NCBI RefSeq assembly: GCF_047495875.1
Contig: NC_092459.1
Span: 16,477,795-16,541,794 of the forward strand
Length of the DNA: 64,000 bases
Source of the DNA: Pithys albifrons albifrons
Lineage: Eukaryota > Chordata > Aves > Passeriformes > Thamnophilidae
Direction: 5' to 3'
The position numbers and the translations under genes are program-made. A model generated the notes under the pieces. The model was given only the letters and a program-made list of their open reading frames with translations. It made no database searches and was not told the DNA's origin. This document shows positions 12,721 through 24,965 of this stretch, in pieces (the stretch's first letter is position 1; every line of letters starts with the position of its first letter).

Positions 12721-15700
12721 TTTGCTCCTCATTTGAAAACTTATCTGCAATTAGTCAAGCTGTCAGATACCCAGGGAATGTGTTTATTTATTTATTTTTG
12801 CTGGGAGAAGGGGAGGAGGGAATAAAGCTATTTCTGTTACCATGTGGGAAAGCCTGTGGTAAGGCTTTTTGTGCAGGCAAGATTTCAGAATATTTCAGAT
12901 CACAGTCCATCATGAGATAAATTTTAGATTTTGCTTTAGTACGTTGTTTTCCACTGGTACTAGCATTAATCACAGGCTATTTAGTAGATGCAAGCCCTAA
13001 AAAAAGAAATCAGATGCCTGAAATTAGATGTCAAGTGTAATCTTTAAATCCTTCCTCCCATCCTTCCCCCGCCCAGAGCTGTGAGCTTGGATTTTATTTC
13101 TGCTTCATGTCCTTGGGTTTTTGAGCTGTGGCTGGTGCCAAGCAAGGGCTTTGTGTTGTTCCAGTGCCAGAGCAGCAGAGCAAGGTGTGACGTTGCACTT
13201 CCTGTCAAGTAGCCTCTCAGTCACAGCACTTACCCAGAATTAGAAGCTGAGGTTCACTTTTTTTTTTTTCAAAAAAAGGACTCCAGCTGCTTGATGGGTA
13301 TTTCCCTGGGAAGGAAGCACTTTCGCTGCTCATCAGGGCTGCACCAGCTGCAGGGACTGGAGAGAGAAGGTTCTAAGGGTAAACAAGAGTTGCCCATCAC
13401 ACAGGCAAGAATTTCACTTGGCTAGCAGAAGGGGTCACATTGTATTTCGTTGCTGTTGATACATAACTTCTAATGTAGTTCCCTTCACACAAAAAATACA
13501 GAAGTCATTCTTGAAAGGGCACAGGAATTTCTCCCTCCCACCAGTGACTTAACTACAGAGGTACTGAACTGTTTTCTCTGTCCCAGTTCCTTCCTTTTTA
13601 CTGAATTGTTTTTTCTTGCTTCTCCCCTCCCCTGTTCCCTTTCAAGCTATATCTGCACCTGGCCTTGCTGAGGGATCACTTTATAGAAAGTTTTTGTATA
13701 GCAGTCTGGCATAAAATTTAAGCTAGAAATTTTCAAAAGCACAAAAAGCAGAGGGATGTCCTAGGCCATCATCAAATAAACAGTACCAACAGTGTTTGAA
13801 ATGTTATTGCCGTGTGTTATCTGCTGCTGCCCCTAAAAGTCAGAAAAGACAGGGTTTAGTTTCAGGTGGTTCGCAATCCGTCTGAATCCAGCAGAGTTAA
13901 CTCAGAGAAGGAATGCAAATTGTTCAAGCATGCAGAGGCCTCTCAGGTTCAGGAGTGCCTTCTAAAACATCAGATCCTGTATGAAATTATGACAGGGTTA
14001 TCAGTTAATATAAGAAGCTTCCATTCTGGAAATTGGATGAAAGCATGTAAATAAATCAACATGCAAGTGAAGAGAATGAAGAGAGAAGATGAACTGACAA
14101 ACTGCAGAATTCCTATTGTGAAACAATAGAAAGCATCAAATAGCAGAAAAGTCATGGGCTTTTACTGTCCTGCTAACATTACTGTGAAAATGCTGATATC
14201 AGTTGCAATAATTTTAAATTTGTGACTACATGGCCAGACACTATCTAATACTTCAAAAGAGAGATATGTAAACTTGCTTAGTCTTAGTGCTTGAAATGAC
14301 TTTTTCTTAGTGCATATCAACAGAAAAGGAGCTATCGAGATATTCCCTGGCAAAAGCATTTCATGGAAGGCAAGATATCTTTCTGAAATTGCAGAATGAC
14401 CTCCTTAAAGCAAATGGGCTATTAATGATTGAATTCCATCATCCAGACGATAGCTCTAGCTGGCATCGGGGCTGAGTGTAGAATGATAGATATTACTCCA
14501 CATCTTGGGCAGTCACCAAGAGCTCTCTTGAGACAGAAGAAGGTACTTGCTGGGTCAGCCTGAGAGATGGCTGTATCATGCATAGACACATGGGACCCTA
14601 AGGGGAGTGATGCTGCACTAGTGTGCTGGCTTTCCTGCATATGTCAGCTGCTGTGTGGGGCCTGCATACAAACTGATGGCATGGAGGACAGAAGCAATCT
14701 CCCATATTACTGTATTTTTGTGGTTATCTCAGCCCTCTTAGAGTCAGTCACCTCTGTATGGGAAGGGACTGCACTGTAGGTGCTGGGGTCCTGATGACCT
14801 GAGCTCTTCCTTCACGTTCTTGGTGCTTCATCACCATGTACTTAGAGCATCAGCCCCTGTGACCGCTTTCTAGCAGATCTGCTGCCTTCTTGTTTCTGTC
14901 GGTTTGCCTGTCTGCACAGTCTGAATTCATTGACACAGGTGAAACAACAAAAAAACCCACCTTTTCACAGCATGGTTATTTTGATTTTAAGCCAGCCCAC
15001 CTCACTCAGCTGACTCAGCCAGTGCAGGCAGGCAGGTCTGAAAGGACAGGAGGAACTGAGAGAACAGCAGCAATCGGGGGGAACCTCTAGGGAAACAAAG
15101 CAGCTACAGGCACTGCCCTCCTACCTCCAGGTTATCTCATCAGCCCCAGATCAGCAGCAGAGAGGTTATTTTGTCTACCTGGAAACATGGATTGATGTGC
15201 CTCAGGGGATGTGCTGCAGGAGGGGAGAAGTTTGAGATTACTTACCTCTCCAACTGTTTCTGTGATAATATGATGCAGAGTCAGGCTGATTAAAAAACAT
15301 GATAATTCAAGAGATCTGAGGAATATTTGCAAAAATTCACATGTTTATCTGTGTCTGAAGAGGGGCAACTAACTTTACAAGGAAACCATCGAATTAAAAG
15401 GTGCTAGAAACCAAACCCACCTGCTATCTACATAGCAGACACACAGACACACACAGACACTTGTTCTGCCTAAAGGGTAAACAGAAGGCTCTCATCTCTG
15501 GAAGGTGCAAATCTTAAAAATAGTAGCTTAGTGAAAGAAATGCTGGGAAACCAACATGTAAATAGTGCTGCCCACATACTAAATTCATGTTTTATATCTA
15601 TGATGCTAACATTGACAGAGGTGGGCTAGAAGAAAAATCAGAGCCTGCCTGGCTGTGTTAGTAATATTTTATTGTCTATTTATTATCTGTTTTCTTCAAT

Positions 15701-15872
15701 CTGAACACATGAGCCAGTTGGCTTTCCCAGTCCGTTCCTGTGTATTTTCTGAATTTACAGGGAAGTGGTTCAATTGAAATGAAAAATATGATTTTATGTA
15801 TAACATATTATTTTATCTCTATTGCTTGACAGTGCTCATTTAGATAGCCATAGACATTTGGATCCATTGGAT
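12721..15872. other. Unique DNA, no gene seen
   Basis: No recognised gene or transposon. Frames reach 60-72 codons. A 'tttatttatttattttt' run lies near 12783-12799, a T10 run at about 13259-13269, and a short CA-rich stretch (ACACACAGAC) near 15437-15460. Confidence 0.55.
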
Positions 15873-16337
15873 TTACATAGGAAGCTCATGTAGGAAAAAA
15901 AAAAGCTGACCATAAAAAGCTGCCATTTCAACACAAAAATAATCAGGTTTTCTTTGTAGGCAGCTAATGGTCCTGTGTGGACAATAACTGTTCCACAGAC
16001 GTAGCTCTGCATTGTCAGCTATGGGCAGCCTCACTTCATAGGCATGATTGTAGAATAACGTGCTGCTGTAAAGTCTGGCTTGGGCTGCCAGATCTTTGAT
16101 TAGAAAGAACTTGAAGGATTGAGCTGGATCAATAGAATCAGTTTTAATTAGAATGTAATAGTGAGTGTCAAAAGCTGCCAGACTCTGACTCAAACAGAAG
16201 AAGAAAGGATAAGGAGCCAGCCTCAAAGGTGAGCAAAAAAGTGAGTCTATATAGTAGATGGGAATTTTGAGGGACATGAGGACATCACTGATAAGGCTTA
16301 GGAAAGGCCAAACAGCAGGAAAGGAGGGAACACGCAA
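15873..16337 (-). other. Unrecognised 154-codon open frame
   Basis: The longest minus-strand frame that no repeat explains, 154 codons with an ATG start. The N-terminal third is hydrophobic (PAVWPFLSLISDVLMSLKI). The middle holds a more ordinary mix of residues, including 'SIDPAQSFKFFLIKDLAAQ' and 'NHAYEVRLPIADNAELRLW'. The C-terminus is aromatic (FYGQLFFFLHELPM), where the plus strand carries an A run. I recognise no domain, signal or family. A chance frame is more likely than a gene; a species-specific or lncRNA-borne frame cannot be excluded. No promoter or splice context is evident. Confidence 0.15.
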
Positions 16338-17309
16338 ACTGGGATCTTGGCAGAAATGTGACAGTAAATGTTTTTCCCAAGTCGTTCTGTAGATGCCGAG
16401 TTTATTACCAGTGAAACTAATTGCACCTCAGCCTGGATCCTTTTCTTGGTGCAGAGCGGCTGCCTTCAGGTTGTATTCATTTAAGAAGACAGAAACATTA
16501 GCACCAAAAACATGAACGGAATTTTGATAAGCATTTGCTTTTAAAAGGTTATACGGAACTTGATTGCAATCAGCAGCTCAGAGCATGCTAGTCATTTTCA
16601 GACACCTTCCATATGCTTTGATATTTGGCTAGGGGTGCCTGCATAGTCAGAATTTTAGTAAGTAATTTAGATGTTCATACACAGTTTTCAAAGTCTGATT
16701 TCAGTCCACCTCCTTAAAGTTCACTAGTCATTAACTCAGTTCTCTGGTAATGCCAAAGTTTTGCCTTTTGACATGTTTCTCTGGTTAGGATTTTCTCATG
16801 GAAAATTTATGCAACCCTTTGTAAAGTATATGTTGAAATATTAACACGTTTCCTTTTTGTCATGTTGAAACAAAATCTGTCAGATGTGCACTTGGAATAT
16901 TATTTCTTTAAAAAAATAGTTTCATTTCTTTTAATGATAAAGCTTTTATTCTACGTGGCAGTATTGGGACCTTATTTACTTAATATTCTTTTATCTATTA
17001 AAGTTCTGCTAGAAGTAAACCACACCTTTATTTGCCATTATTAGGAAGTATTTGAAAATTTGATCAGAGTTTAGGTGCTTGCTCCTGATAAGAAAATGAA
17101 TAGGTGATTATTAAAATTGAGCAAAAGGCAAATGCCTTTGAAGGGTTGGGAATTTTGTTATCTTACTTTACAAAATGGTAAGAGAACTCATCAGCCTGAT
17201 GGGCTCCCAGCCAAATGGTTATCGTATTATAACGACATGGGTCAAATTGTTTGCCCAATCACTTTATATTCAAACATACACACACAGAATAAAAATTTCC
17301 CAGTTTAGA
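16338..17309. other. Unique AT-rich DNA, no gene seen
   Basis: No gene or repeat recognised. Frames of 60-63 codons only. A short 'acatacacacacag' run lies just before the CR1 that follows. Confidence 0.55.
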
Positions 17310-18378
17310 GGAAATCACATCATGTGGTGGGTGAGCAATCGGCTCAGGGATAATAGTGAATGGGGTGACATCAGACTCGTGACCTGTCACTAGTGGGGTT
17401 CTGCAGGGCACCATCGCAGGCCCTGTGCTCTTCAACTTCTTCATAAATGACTTGGATGCAGGACTGGAAGGGATAGTAAGCAAGTTTGCAGATGACACAA
17501 AACTCAGAGGAGCTGTTGACTCCCTCAAAGGCAGGGAGGTGCTGCAGAGAGACCTCAATAAATCAGAGGACTGGGCAATCACCAACCCTATGAAGGTCAA
17601 CAAGGGAAAGTGCCGGTTTCTGAACCTGGGATGGGGCAACCCTGGATGTTCATACAGACTGGGGAAAGAGATGCTGGAAAGTAGTGCTGTGGAAAGGGGC
17701 CTGGGGGTCCTGGTCGATGACAAGTTGAATCTGAGTCAGCAGTGCCCTGGTAGTCAGGAGGGCCAACTGTGTCCTGGGGGGCATCAGGCAAAGCATCACC
17801 TGCCAGTCGAAGGAGGGGATTGTCCCGCTCTGCTCTGCACTGGGGTGGCCTCACTATTGTGTGCAGTTTTGGGCACTGCAGTACAAGGAATATATTAAGC
17901 TCTCAGAAAGTGTCCAAAGAAGGGTAATAAAAATGGTGAAGGACCTTGGAGGGAAGCTGTATGAGGAGCAGCTCAGGTATCTTGGTCTGTTCAGTCTGGA
18001 GAAGAGGAGACTGAGGGGAGACCTCATTGCAGTTACAACTTTCTTGTGAGGGGAAGAGGAGGGGCAGGCACTGATCTCTGCTCTGTGGTGTCCAGTGACA
18101 GAACCCAAGGGAATGGCCTGAACCACCCTGTCAGGGAAGGTTTCAGTTGGATATCAGAAAGAGGTTCTTCCCTGAAAGGGGGGTTGGGCACTAGAGCTGG
18201 CTCCCCGGGGAAGTGGTTACAGCCCTAAGCCTGGCAGAGTTCAAGAAACATTTGGGCATTACTCTCAGGCACAAGGTGTGACTTTTCATGATGGTTCTGT
18301 GCAGGGCTGAGGGTTGGACTTGATGATTCTTGTGGGTCACTTCCAACTCAGCACATTCTGTGATCCTGTGATTCTGTG
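17310..18378 (+). mobile_element. CR1 LINE fragment b, ~1.07 kb, 5'-truncated
   Basis: A plus-strand CR1 covering the second half of ORF2 and the 3' end. It opens in the reverse transcriptase domain ('aatagtgaatggggtgacat' then 'cagggcaccatcgcaggccc'), runs through FADD, continues to the ORF2 C-terminus ('cagttggatatcagaaagag', 'gttcaagaaacatttgggca') and closes with 'ggacttgatgattcttgtgg' and the tail 'attctgtgatcctgtgattc' ending at 18378. The two clean tail repeats suggest a younger copy than fragment a. The left end is truncated. No target duplication was recognised, as is normal for CR1. Confidence 0.95.
17326..18240 (+). pseudogene. CR1 ORF2 reverse transcriptase remnant with intact FADD
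   Basis: ORF2 of CR1 encodes an endonuclease and a reverse transcriptase that copies the element's own RNA at the target site. Only the later reverse transcriptase part and C-terminus remain. The longest frame (17425-17898, 157 codons) holds the catalytic motif FADD at 17485-17496 within 'FINDLDAGLEGIVSKFADD', followed by the thumb-like segment. Downstream of about 17740 the frame is lost by indels: 'SESVQRRVIKMVKDL' and 'YLGLFSLEKRRLRGDL' are in a separate frame (17861-18049), and the last C-terminal block ('WISERGSSLKGG') lies in another. The catalytic aspartates are intact, but the 5' truncation and frameshifts leave no function. Confidence 0.9.
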
Positions 18379-21300
18379 AAAATGTAGTATCTTAAATGTC
18401 TCAGAGTAGTCTATATCTATCCCTTTCAGTTTAGTGGGTGTTTAATGGTATATTTTTATATTTGTCTGTGGACATGTATGTTTTCATAGCTGCAGCTATG
18501 CTGCCTTTAAGAAAATCTTCCCCTTTAGCTTATTCTCAAGTACTTACCACTGTCACTCTTTTGGGTATTGCAACTTCCAATCTGCTGGTAGGGCTACTTG
18601 TGAAACTCTCTCATTTCAGTCAAAATAACCTAGGTTAACAAAGATCTAGTATTTAAAGTGAGACAAGTCTAATAAATTAAATTACCTTGAAGGGAGAAGC
18701 AAAGGAATTGTATTGCATATCCATCTGTCCCTGTCTTGCTAAAAATTTCTGAATCCCTCAACCACACCTGACAGAGATGCTGAAGAGTCATGCTTTGTGG
18801 TATTTTATGGCCAGATATTAATTTTTTTCTTTCTGATGATGTACAAAAAAAGTTTAACAGTGTGGTTAAGTGAAATAGGAAGAATCTTTTAGGAGCACTT
18901 TTTCACATTTACAGAGTGGGAGTGGTAGTGAACCTTGTGGCAGAATAACAGCAAATGGGAAAACCTTCCCATAAGCTTAACCCTATTAAGTTACTTTCTG
19001 GTAACAACAGTGAGCCATAGACAGCAGTAACAAGTGTAAGAGCAGTTATCTCCAGAACCTTGGAATCTGAGTAACAGGAGGAGCAGAAGGAGAATTATCA
19101 TGCATTCTTGCAAAAGAAAAACCGTTTTCTTCTCAGAAAAAAAAATATAGCAAAAAAAAAATCAATAGAAGAAAAAGTAGCATCAGGTATGAATGCTTGA
19201 AGCAAGAGCTTTACCAAGGAAGTTAACATTCTGCAGAGCCTGGTATTGTATGCTTAAATATATAGAGAGGCTGAAGGAGCCTGCCTGTGGGAGCTTCACA
19301 GTGCACAAGGCCTTGGGGTTCTTTCCAGCAATAATATGTTCTGAGTTTTTCCTCTAAATTTTCAAACAATTAGCATAGAGGGCAAAAAGACAGCAAGCAG
19401 CTGTTGTAGCTTGGCAGATGATATTTATATTTTTTTATTCTGAATGATAATGGCAAATGGCTAAATCCTGCCCCCTTTCACACCAATGTCTAGATGCCAT
19501 CAGAGTAATTTCAGAATTGTGAATAAAACTTAATTCTCTTCCAAGTTAGTGGAACTTGCTTTGTGGTCTTAGCAAATGGAGTGTGGGTGAACAGGGTTTA
19601 GGATAGGGAGGGAAGAGTAGGCTGGGAAACCACAGGGCATCATCTGGCTTTCAGAATAGAAATTAAGAAGGAGAAATGGAGTTTGAGATCTTTAGTCTCT
19701 CTTAGTCCCTCCTTGCTGCACACACACTTTCAAGATTCACAGATCTACACTGTATCTACCACTGAATCTGCCTACAGCCATACTTGAATCTGACTCCTGG
19801 CAAAAACTCCATGTATTGTCTAACCTGCTTCCACCCTCATTGCCCAGCTTCCCTCTCTCTCTCACCTAAGTCTGGAAAAGGCAGAGATCTGGGTTCACTC
19901 ATGCTGTAGAAAAAGAAAAGGATGGACTGCACCTGAGAAACCCAGCTGAATGGTTGCTGCTCCTGCAGAATTTCCTGGAAGGATGGTGAATGTGACTTCC
20001 CACACTCTACCTGCAAGGCAGTGGCAGAAGCAAGTCTAAGAAAGATCTGAGGACTGGTCATTCAGGAGATCTATAGTGAAGGCAAAGTAGAGCTTGCTAA
20101 AGTAAATAGGGAATGGGATCACAAAGATAAAAAAAAAGGGAGTGGCAGGAAATTTTATGCATTGTAAGATTAGTTGGTAACAAAAATGGGTTGTGTCCCA
20201 TGGGAGAATTTGGGGCATTTGTTCATTCATTTTTTATATCCTAATATCATGGAAGTATTTCTATTTATAGTAGAAGGTGTCTCAAAATAAATTAAAAATG
20301 TAAGAAACATTTACTCCCTAGACTGAAGATTACGGAGAACATTTAACCTGAAACTTGTCAAGCACGAAGAACAAAGACACAGGATTTCAATGGACTTGCA
20401 GGTGGAAAACTAGTGGAAGGCTGGGTTCATATGGTCAGTTTGATGATTTAAAAAAGCTCCCCCCCCGCCCCCCCCTTCCAATCTAATAGGTGATACAGGA
20501 TACTCCCTTCATTCAGAAGAACTCTGGAAGACCTAGAGTTAATACTTGTAAGTCAAGGGAAGGAAATTACTCAGTTTCAACTGAACTCCCCCAGTGGTCA
20601 AAAATCCATCATGTTGTACTTGTTTTGAGCCACTCCTCTCACTTTGCTAAGAATCACTTACTGGAAGATATAGCCTGTGGTTGGATTATTATTATTATTT
20701 TCTCAAATACAACAGTGGAAAGTGAGACAGTTTACTGTGAGCAATTGAATAAATTAAAATTGGAAACTTCAGCTGGCCATAACGGAGAGTGGATATCACG
20801 CACACATCATTTCTTTCCCCGGTAACAATTTCCAACATATCTACAAAAACCAGAAAGCATTTCGTTGACAGGCTTTACTTCACCTTGATATTACCATATG
20901 GATGGTTAGTTGGGATTACACCTATCTTACTCTGTGTAGCCTATAATCTTGGCATTGATTTGAGCCATTTTCAGTGAAGTATGACAGAAACATCCTGACA
21001 ACGTGGGGGTTTTGTAGTTCTAAGTGAAGAATGTAGATTCATTTCTTAGATTAATATTAAGGTTGTTCACCTTCTTCACAAGTCCCTGAAAGAAGAAATT
21101 TTAACACAGTCCCCACAGGTGCCTGAAAATCTCCGTGAGAGTTTAGGATATGAAGTTTGAGAAGGGACAGGCAGCTGGACCACAATGTTCAGCTTCCAGA
21201 AGAAGGATGTAAAGGATCCACAGCTATACATATTTTTATATGGTCATAGGCAGAAGCATCTTTGGCTTTGGAGAAAAGGCAGGCAAGCAAATTGGACTAG

Positions 21301-22305
21301 GACCAATAGTAGGCCCAGTGGTATGTGAACTGGAGGAAGCTAGCACTAACAAAATGGGGAACACAAGAGAAATCCAGTGTTTTGTGACAGGCCACTTACC
21401 TGGTTGAATATAACACAATTTAGGTTAGTTCCCTGTAACTATAACTTTGATGTTGCAGTATTTTATATAATGTTATACTGTTATTGCAATATGTGTGATA
21501 AAGTTTTACTCATTCATGAAGATGTCACACAGGGAAGGGGTTGGACAGGAGGTATGGCCCAGGTGCTGACTGAGGGCAGCATTTACAGTCAGGGTGGAAG
21601 CTGCAGAGCCTGAGGGGAGGGAATGGGCTATCAGAGAGTGAAACCTGGATTAGCTGGTGGAGACCACTATGGCACTGCAAGAACCTTAAGCACAGGAAAG
21701 CTGTTAAGAAGCAGAAATGCATTCACAAACAGCTGCAGTAGAGCACACCATGTCAGGACTCCATGGCTGAAATAGTAGCTCTTGAAACTGCTGTGAAATT
21801 TGGCCTTGAATTCAATGTAGCAATAATGTCCTCCTTTTCTATTGACACTGCTTTGCTTGCCTGTTAAAAGGGAAGAAGTGCTGTTAGGTTTTGCTGCATT
21901 TTTTTTTTTTATTTCTACTTTTCAAATCTTCAGTAAATCATAAAAGCAAATAACAAATTTTAATTGAAGGCATATAAAATTGCTGAGTGATTATGCATGT
22001 ATCATACCTTTTATGAAGCTAAGCACTGAAAAACAAAGAAATTAATATAATAAATCCTCACACTCTGCCCATCATAAACAAATGCATTACTTCTATCAAG
22101 CGCCAAAGTATTAATTCTTTATTGCAAAAAAACTTCTCTGTCTCATGAGCAGTAGACTTTTAGTATACAATTCTGATTTTGCCATCTGATATTTTTAAGT
22201 GACAGCATTGACAAGGGAGCCTCCATTAGTAAGCTTTGTTTAAATTATTTCTTTCAAAATTATTTTGAACTTTTGATTAACAGGAATATCTTGATAACAG
22301 AATGG
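18379..22305. other. Unique DNA, no gene seen; C8GC8 tract at 20459-20475
   Basis: No gene recognised. The longest frame is 111 codons (20490-20825, plus strand) and looks random. A-rich runs lie near 19136-19160. At 20459-20475 two runs of eight C flank a single G, so the minus strand is almost pure G. A T11 run lies near 21900-21910. Confidence 0.55.
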
Positions 22306-22310
22306 GTCCT

Positions 22311-23147
22311 TGTCTTGGTTTGAGGGGAAAAAAACCAAAATGTTTACCCACAAGTGGGGGAGGGGGCGTTCTCCACAATAATCACACCACTCTTTATCAA
22401 ATTTAAGAAAAAAAAAGGAATTTTAATAGAAGAAGGATAACTGTTCTTAACTGCTATATATAAACAGACTAGTGCAAACCGCTTCCCCAACACCACAAGA
22501 GAAAGAAAAAAAAAACCAAACAACAACAAAACCCAGCAGGTTTTCCTCCAGGAGGAAAGTTATACTTAAGCAGTGTCAAATGTCACAGTCCGGCTGGCTG
22601 CGGAGTGAGTTCCCAGTAGTTCCCAGTCCCTCTCCAGCGAGACAGACGAGTGGTTAGCTCTCAGATGAACTCTGTGTCTCTTGTCCCAGATGAAGGAAAA
22701 AGAAATCTGAAAGTGGGGAACCACCACGTGTCCTGCAAAAGCAGCTGCAAACCTCTCTCTCTCCTGGGTCACTGCCCCAGCCGGGGTGGGCAGGCTGTGA
22801 CAGTGCAGGCGGTGGTCAGTGCAGGCGGTGGTCAGTGCAGGCGGTGGTCAGGCTGGAACACAGGCCAGGATCCCAGATGCAGGAACCGCGAGAAACAGCC
22901 ACGGCGAGGAGAAAAGCAGCAGCTCAGCCAGAAGCCCCAGCAGTGCCAGCAGAGCCACTTCTCTCCTCGGCAGCCACCGCTCCTCCCTTCCACTGAGCTA
23001 AGAAAAAAAAGATGTGCCCAAAAAAACAAAAGAGACAAACCTGCCCCCATCCAAGTGATCAGTAGTTAACTACTTCTTTTGTTAACTGCTGGCATGGGCA
23101 GTTAGTGGCAGGGGAGAGAATTTACATAATAATCCCAAACTACAACA
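22311..23147 (-). mobile_element. Solo LTR, ERVL-like, 837 bp, 5-bp TSD
   Basis: The element starts TGTCTTGGTTTG and ends CTACAACA, and is flanked by exact 5-bp duplications GTCCT at 22306-22310 and 23148-23152. TG...CA ends, 5-bp duplications and no internal region mark a solo LTR, left when the two LTRs of a provirus recombine. Read on the minus strand, a TATA-like word (22455-22464) precedes an ATTAAA (22422-22427) near the 3' end, giving a long U3 and short U5. U3 would then hold three 16-bp direct repeats, as retroviral enhancers often do. Minus orientation is inferred. A 139-codon plus-strand frame inside it is incidental. Confidence 0.88.
22801..22848. repeat. Three 16-bp direct repeats inside the LTR
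   Basis: The unit CAGTGCAGGCGGTGGT occurs three times in a row without a mismatch. It sits in the inferred U3 of the solo LTR at 22311-23147. Tandem repeats of this size in U3 are typical of retroviral enhancers. Identical copies suggest recent amplification. Confidence 0.95.
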
Positions 23148-23248
23148 GTCCTGTCCTTGACAAGAACAGGTAGAAATCAGATGTTTCAACTGAGAATATT
23201 TTTTTGTCATTTACACTTTCCTTTTTTAACTGAAAGTTTTTCAGAGGT

Positions 23249-23814
23249 TGTCTTTGGTTGAGCTGGCAAAACACCAACTGTCCAGGACAGAGTGAAAAGG
23301 GTTCCTCCCCCCAACCAGCCAAGGGAAAAAGAGGGAGAGGGGAAAAAACCCCTTCTAAACCAGGTTTATGCTGACACTAACTACATGTATTTATACAGAA
23401 AAGAGAAAATTAAGAGAAAACTACAATATAACACACACTTACACAAGTTATATATAGTATAACAAGAAATAACTTCCCACTCCCCAGATAATACAAAGTG
23501 TATTACTCTAAATCTATAAGTACTCTAAAAGACACCCTGCAAGAAAGAGAAAGTATAACAACAAAATATTTCTACTTCCCTGAATTAAAACAAAATGCAA
23601 GCAGAGGCAGCAGGAGCAGGGCCCAACAGAGCAGAACAACTGCACTTCAGCCTTAATGGAACTGAACTAACACCTCCCACTGCTGCCCCACATCTTAAGT
23701 TTGCATCATCTGGTATGAAATACTTTCTTGGTTACCCAGTCAGGTGATAGCTGTCTCCCAACCCACATAGATTCTCTGAGCCTGACAATTTGAGGCCTAG
23801 CTAAAACCACTACA
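23249..23814 (-). mobile_element. Solo LTR, family X copy 1, 566 bp, 5-bp TSD
   Basis: The LTR runs from TGTCTTTGGTTGAGC to AAACCACTACA, flanked by a perfect 5-bp duplication GAGGT at 23244-23248 and 23815-23819. The same family occurs twice more in the window (25145-25748 and 41479-42042), sharing 'gagctggcaaaa' near one end and 'gaggcctagctaaaa' near the other. The 5-bp duplication points to an ERVL-like group. Orientation is less certain: the termini form imperfect inverted repeats. Minus is preferred because two of the three copies keep a TATA-like word in that sense. No internal retroviral region is left. Confidence 0.88.
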
Positions 23815-23819
23815 GAGGT

Positions 23820-24965
23820 AAAAGAAGCTAAGTGTTAGTTTATTTCAAGAGACTATTGAAATTTGCAGGTTTTCCTTTTGTTTCAGTTAAGAATTTTGAC
23901 ACCTAAGGTTATATCAAAACATAGCCCTCTTAAGTATGAGTGTAAGTCTGTAGTGCTATGATTACCTGTATGACCCCCCACAGTTTTGTCTTATTTGTCT
24001 GACAAATCTCTCTCCTAATACAGGAAAAAGAAAATTATGCAAAATCTTAACTGTCACTTAAATCTAAATTTCTGATTTTTGTGGTTACTAATGGGAACAG
24101 AATGTTATGGCATTTGAGAAAACCCCTAGAGACTGAGACAAAATACTTCCAAAAGGATGTGAATTGTTCTCAATGGCATCTTAACTGTGATATAAAGTAA
24201 ATTGAGTACTGCTGCTGAGCCTTTCTTATATAAGAACGAAGTTAAAAAGTGTCTATCAACAAAATTGATAAGGATATAGTGAAAAATGAACTAATGAAGG
24301 ACACAGTTATACCACTACCTGTGGAACTTGTCTGCACATGGCTTCAGCATACAAGAGGAGAAGAAAGAACAAAAGGAGATTAAAAAATTAGGTACATTTA
24401 TATAAAAGAAAAAGTCACCACTGACACAAATATGAGACAGAAACCATACTCGCACACACACATAATTATCCAGTAGAACGGCTTCACATTTATTTTTCAA
24501 GTTCTTTTGATTCTTGAAGTATTAGCTAGGATCAATACAGGCTGAATAGTTGAGAACACCAGTATGGGAAAATTCAAGCTATACCTCTAAAAAGTAAGAG
24601 CTAAAGGCAATGGAGCTTAGCCTATCCCAGTGTTTGAATCCCAAGAAATTCTGATGACAGCCTTTAATTACCAACATTTTTTCAACCGAAAGATGAACAA
24701 GTATCTTCACAGACCCAAAGAAACTACTCTGTCTTTAAGGGGGAATTTGCTTTGGAAGCTTGACTACATAAGTGTTGTCCAGAATGATTTTTAATTTCTA
24801 ATCTTTGTCAAGAGATTTTTATTAAAATCTTTTGGACTTCATCAGCAAGAGGAAATTGTATCAGCTTTTACAATATAGGGAAATTATTAAATTTTCGTAG
24901 AAGCTAATGTGAAAACATTCAGGTTAAAGAAAGGATATTCATTATTGATTTGCATAAATTCTTTA
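23820..24965. other. Unique AT-rich DNA, no gene seen
   Basis: No recognised gene or repeat between the LTR and the next CR1. The longest frame is 61 codons. Confidence 0.55.

Noticed and set aside
17259..17723. 154-codon minus-strand frame
   Set aside because: Antisense to the CR1 reverse transcriptase remnant, a shadow of that sequence.
22650..23069. 139-codon plus-strand frame
   Set aside because: Lies wholly in the solo LTR and includes the 16-bp repeats; no family resemblance.
22311..23814. Neighbouring LTRs at 22311 and 23249 considered as the two LTRs of one short provirus
   Set aside because: They differ in sequence and length, and each has its own perfect 5-bp duplication (GTCCT and GAGGT), so they are separate insertions.
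24636..24650. 'gtttgaatccc', resembling a tRNA B box
   Set aside because: No A box, acceptor stem or cloverleaf can be drawn around it.
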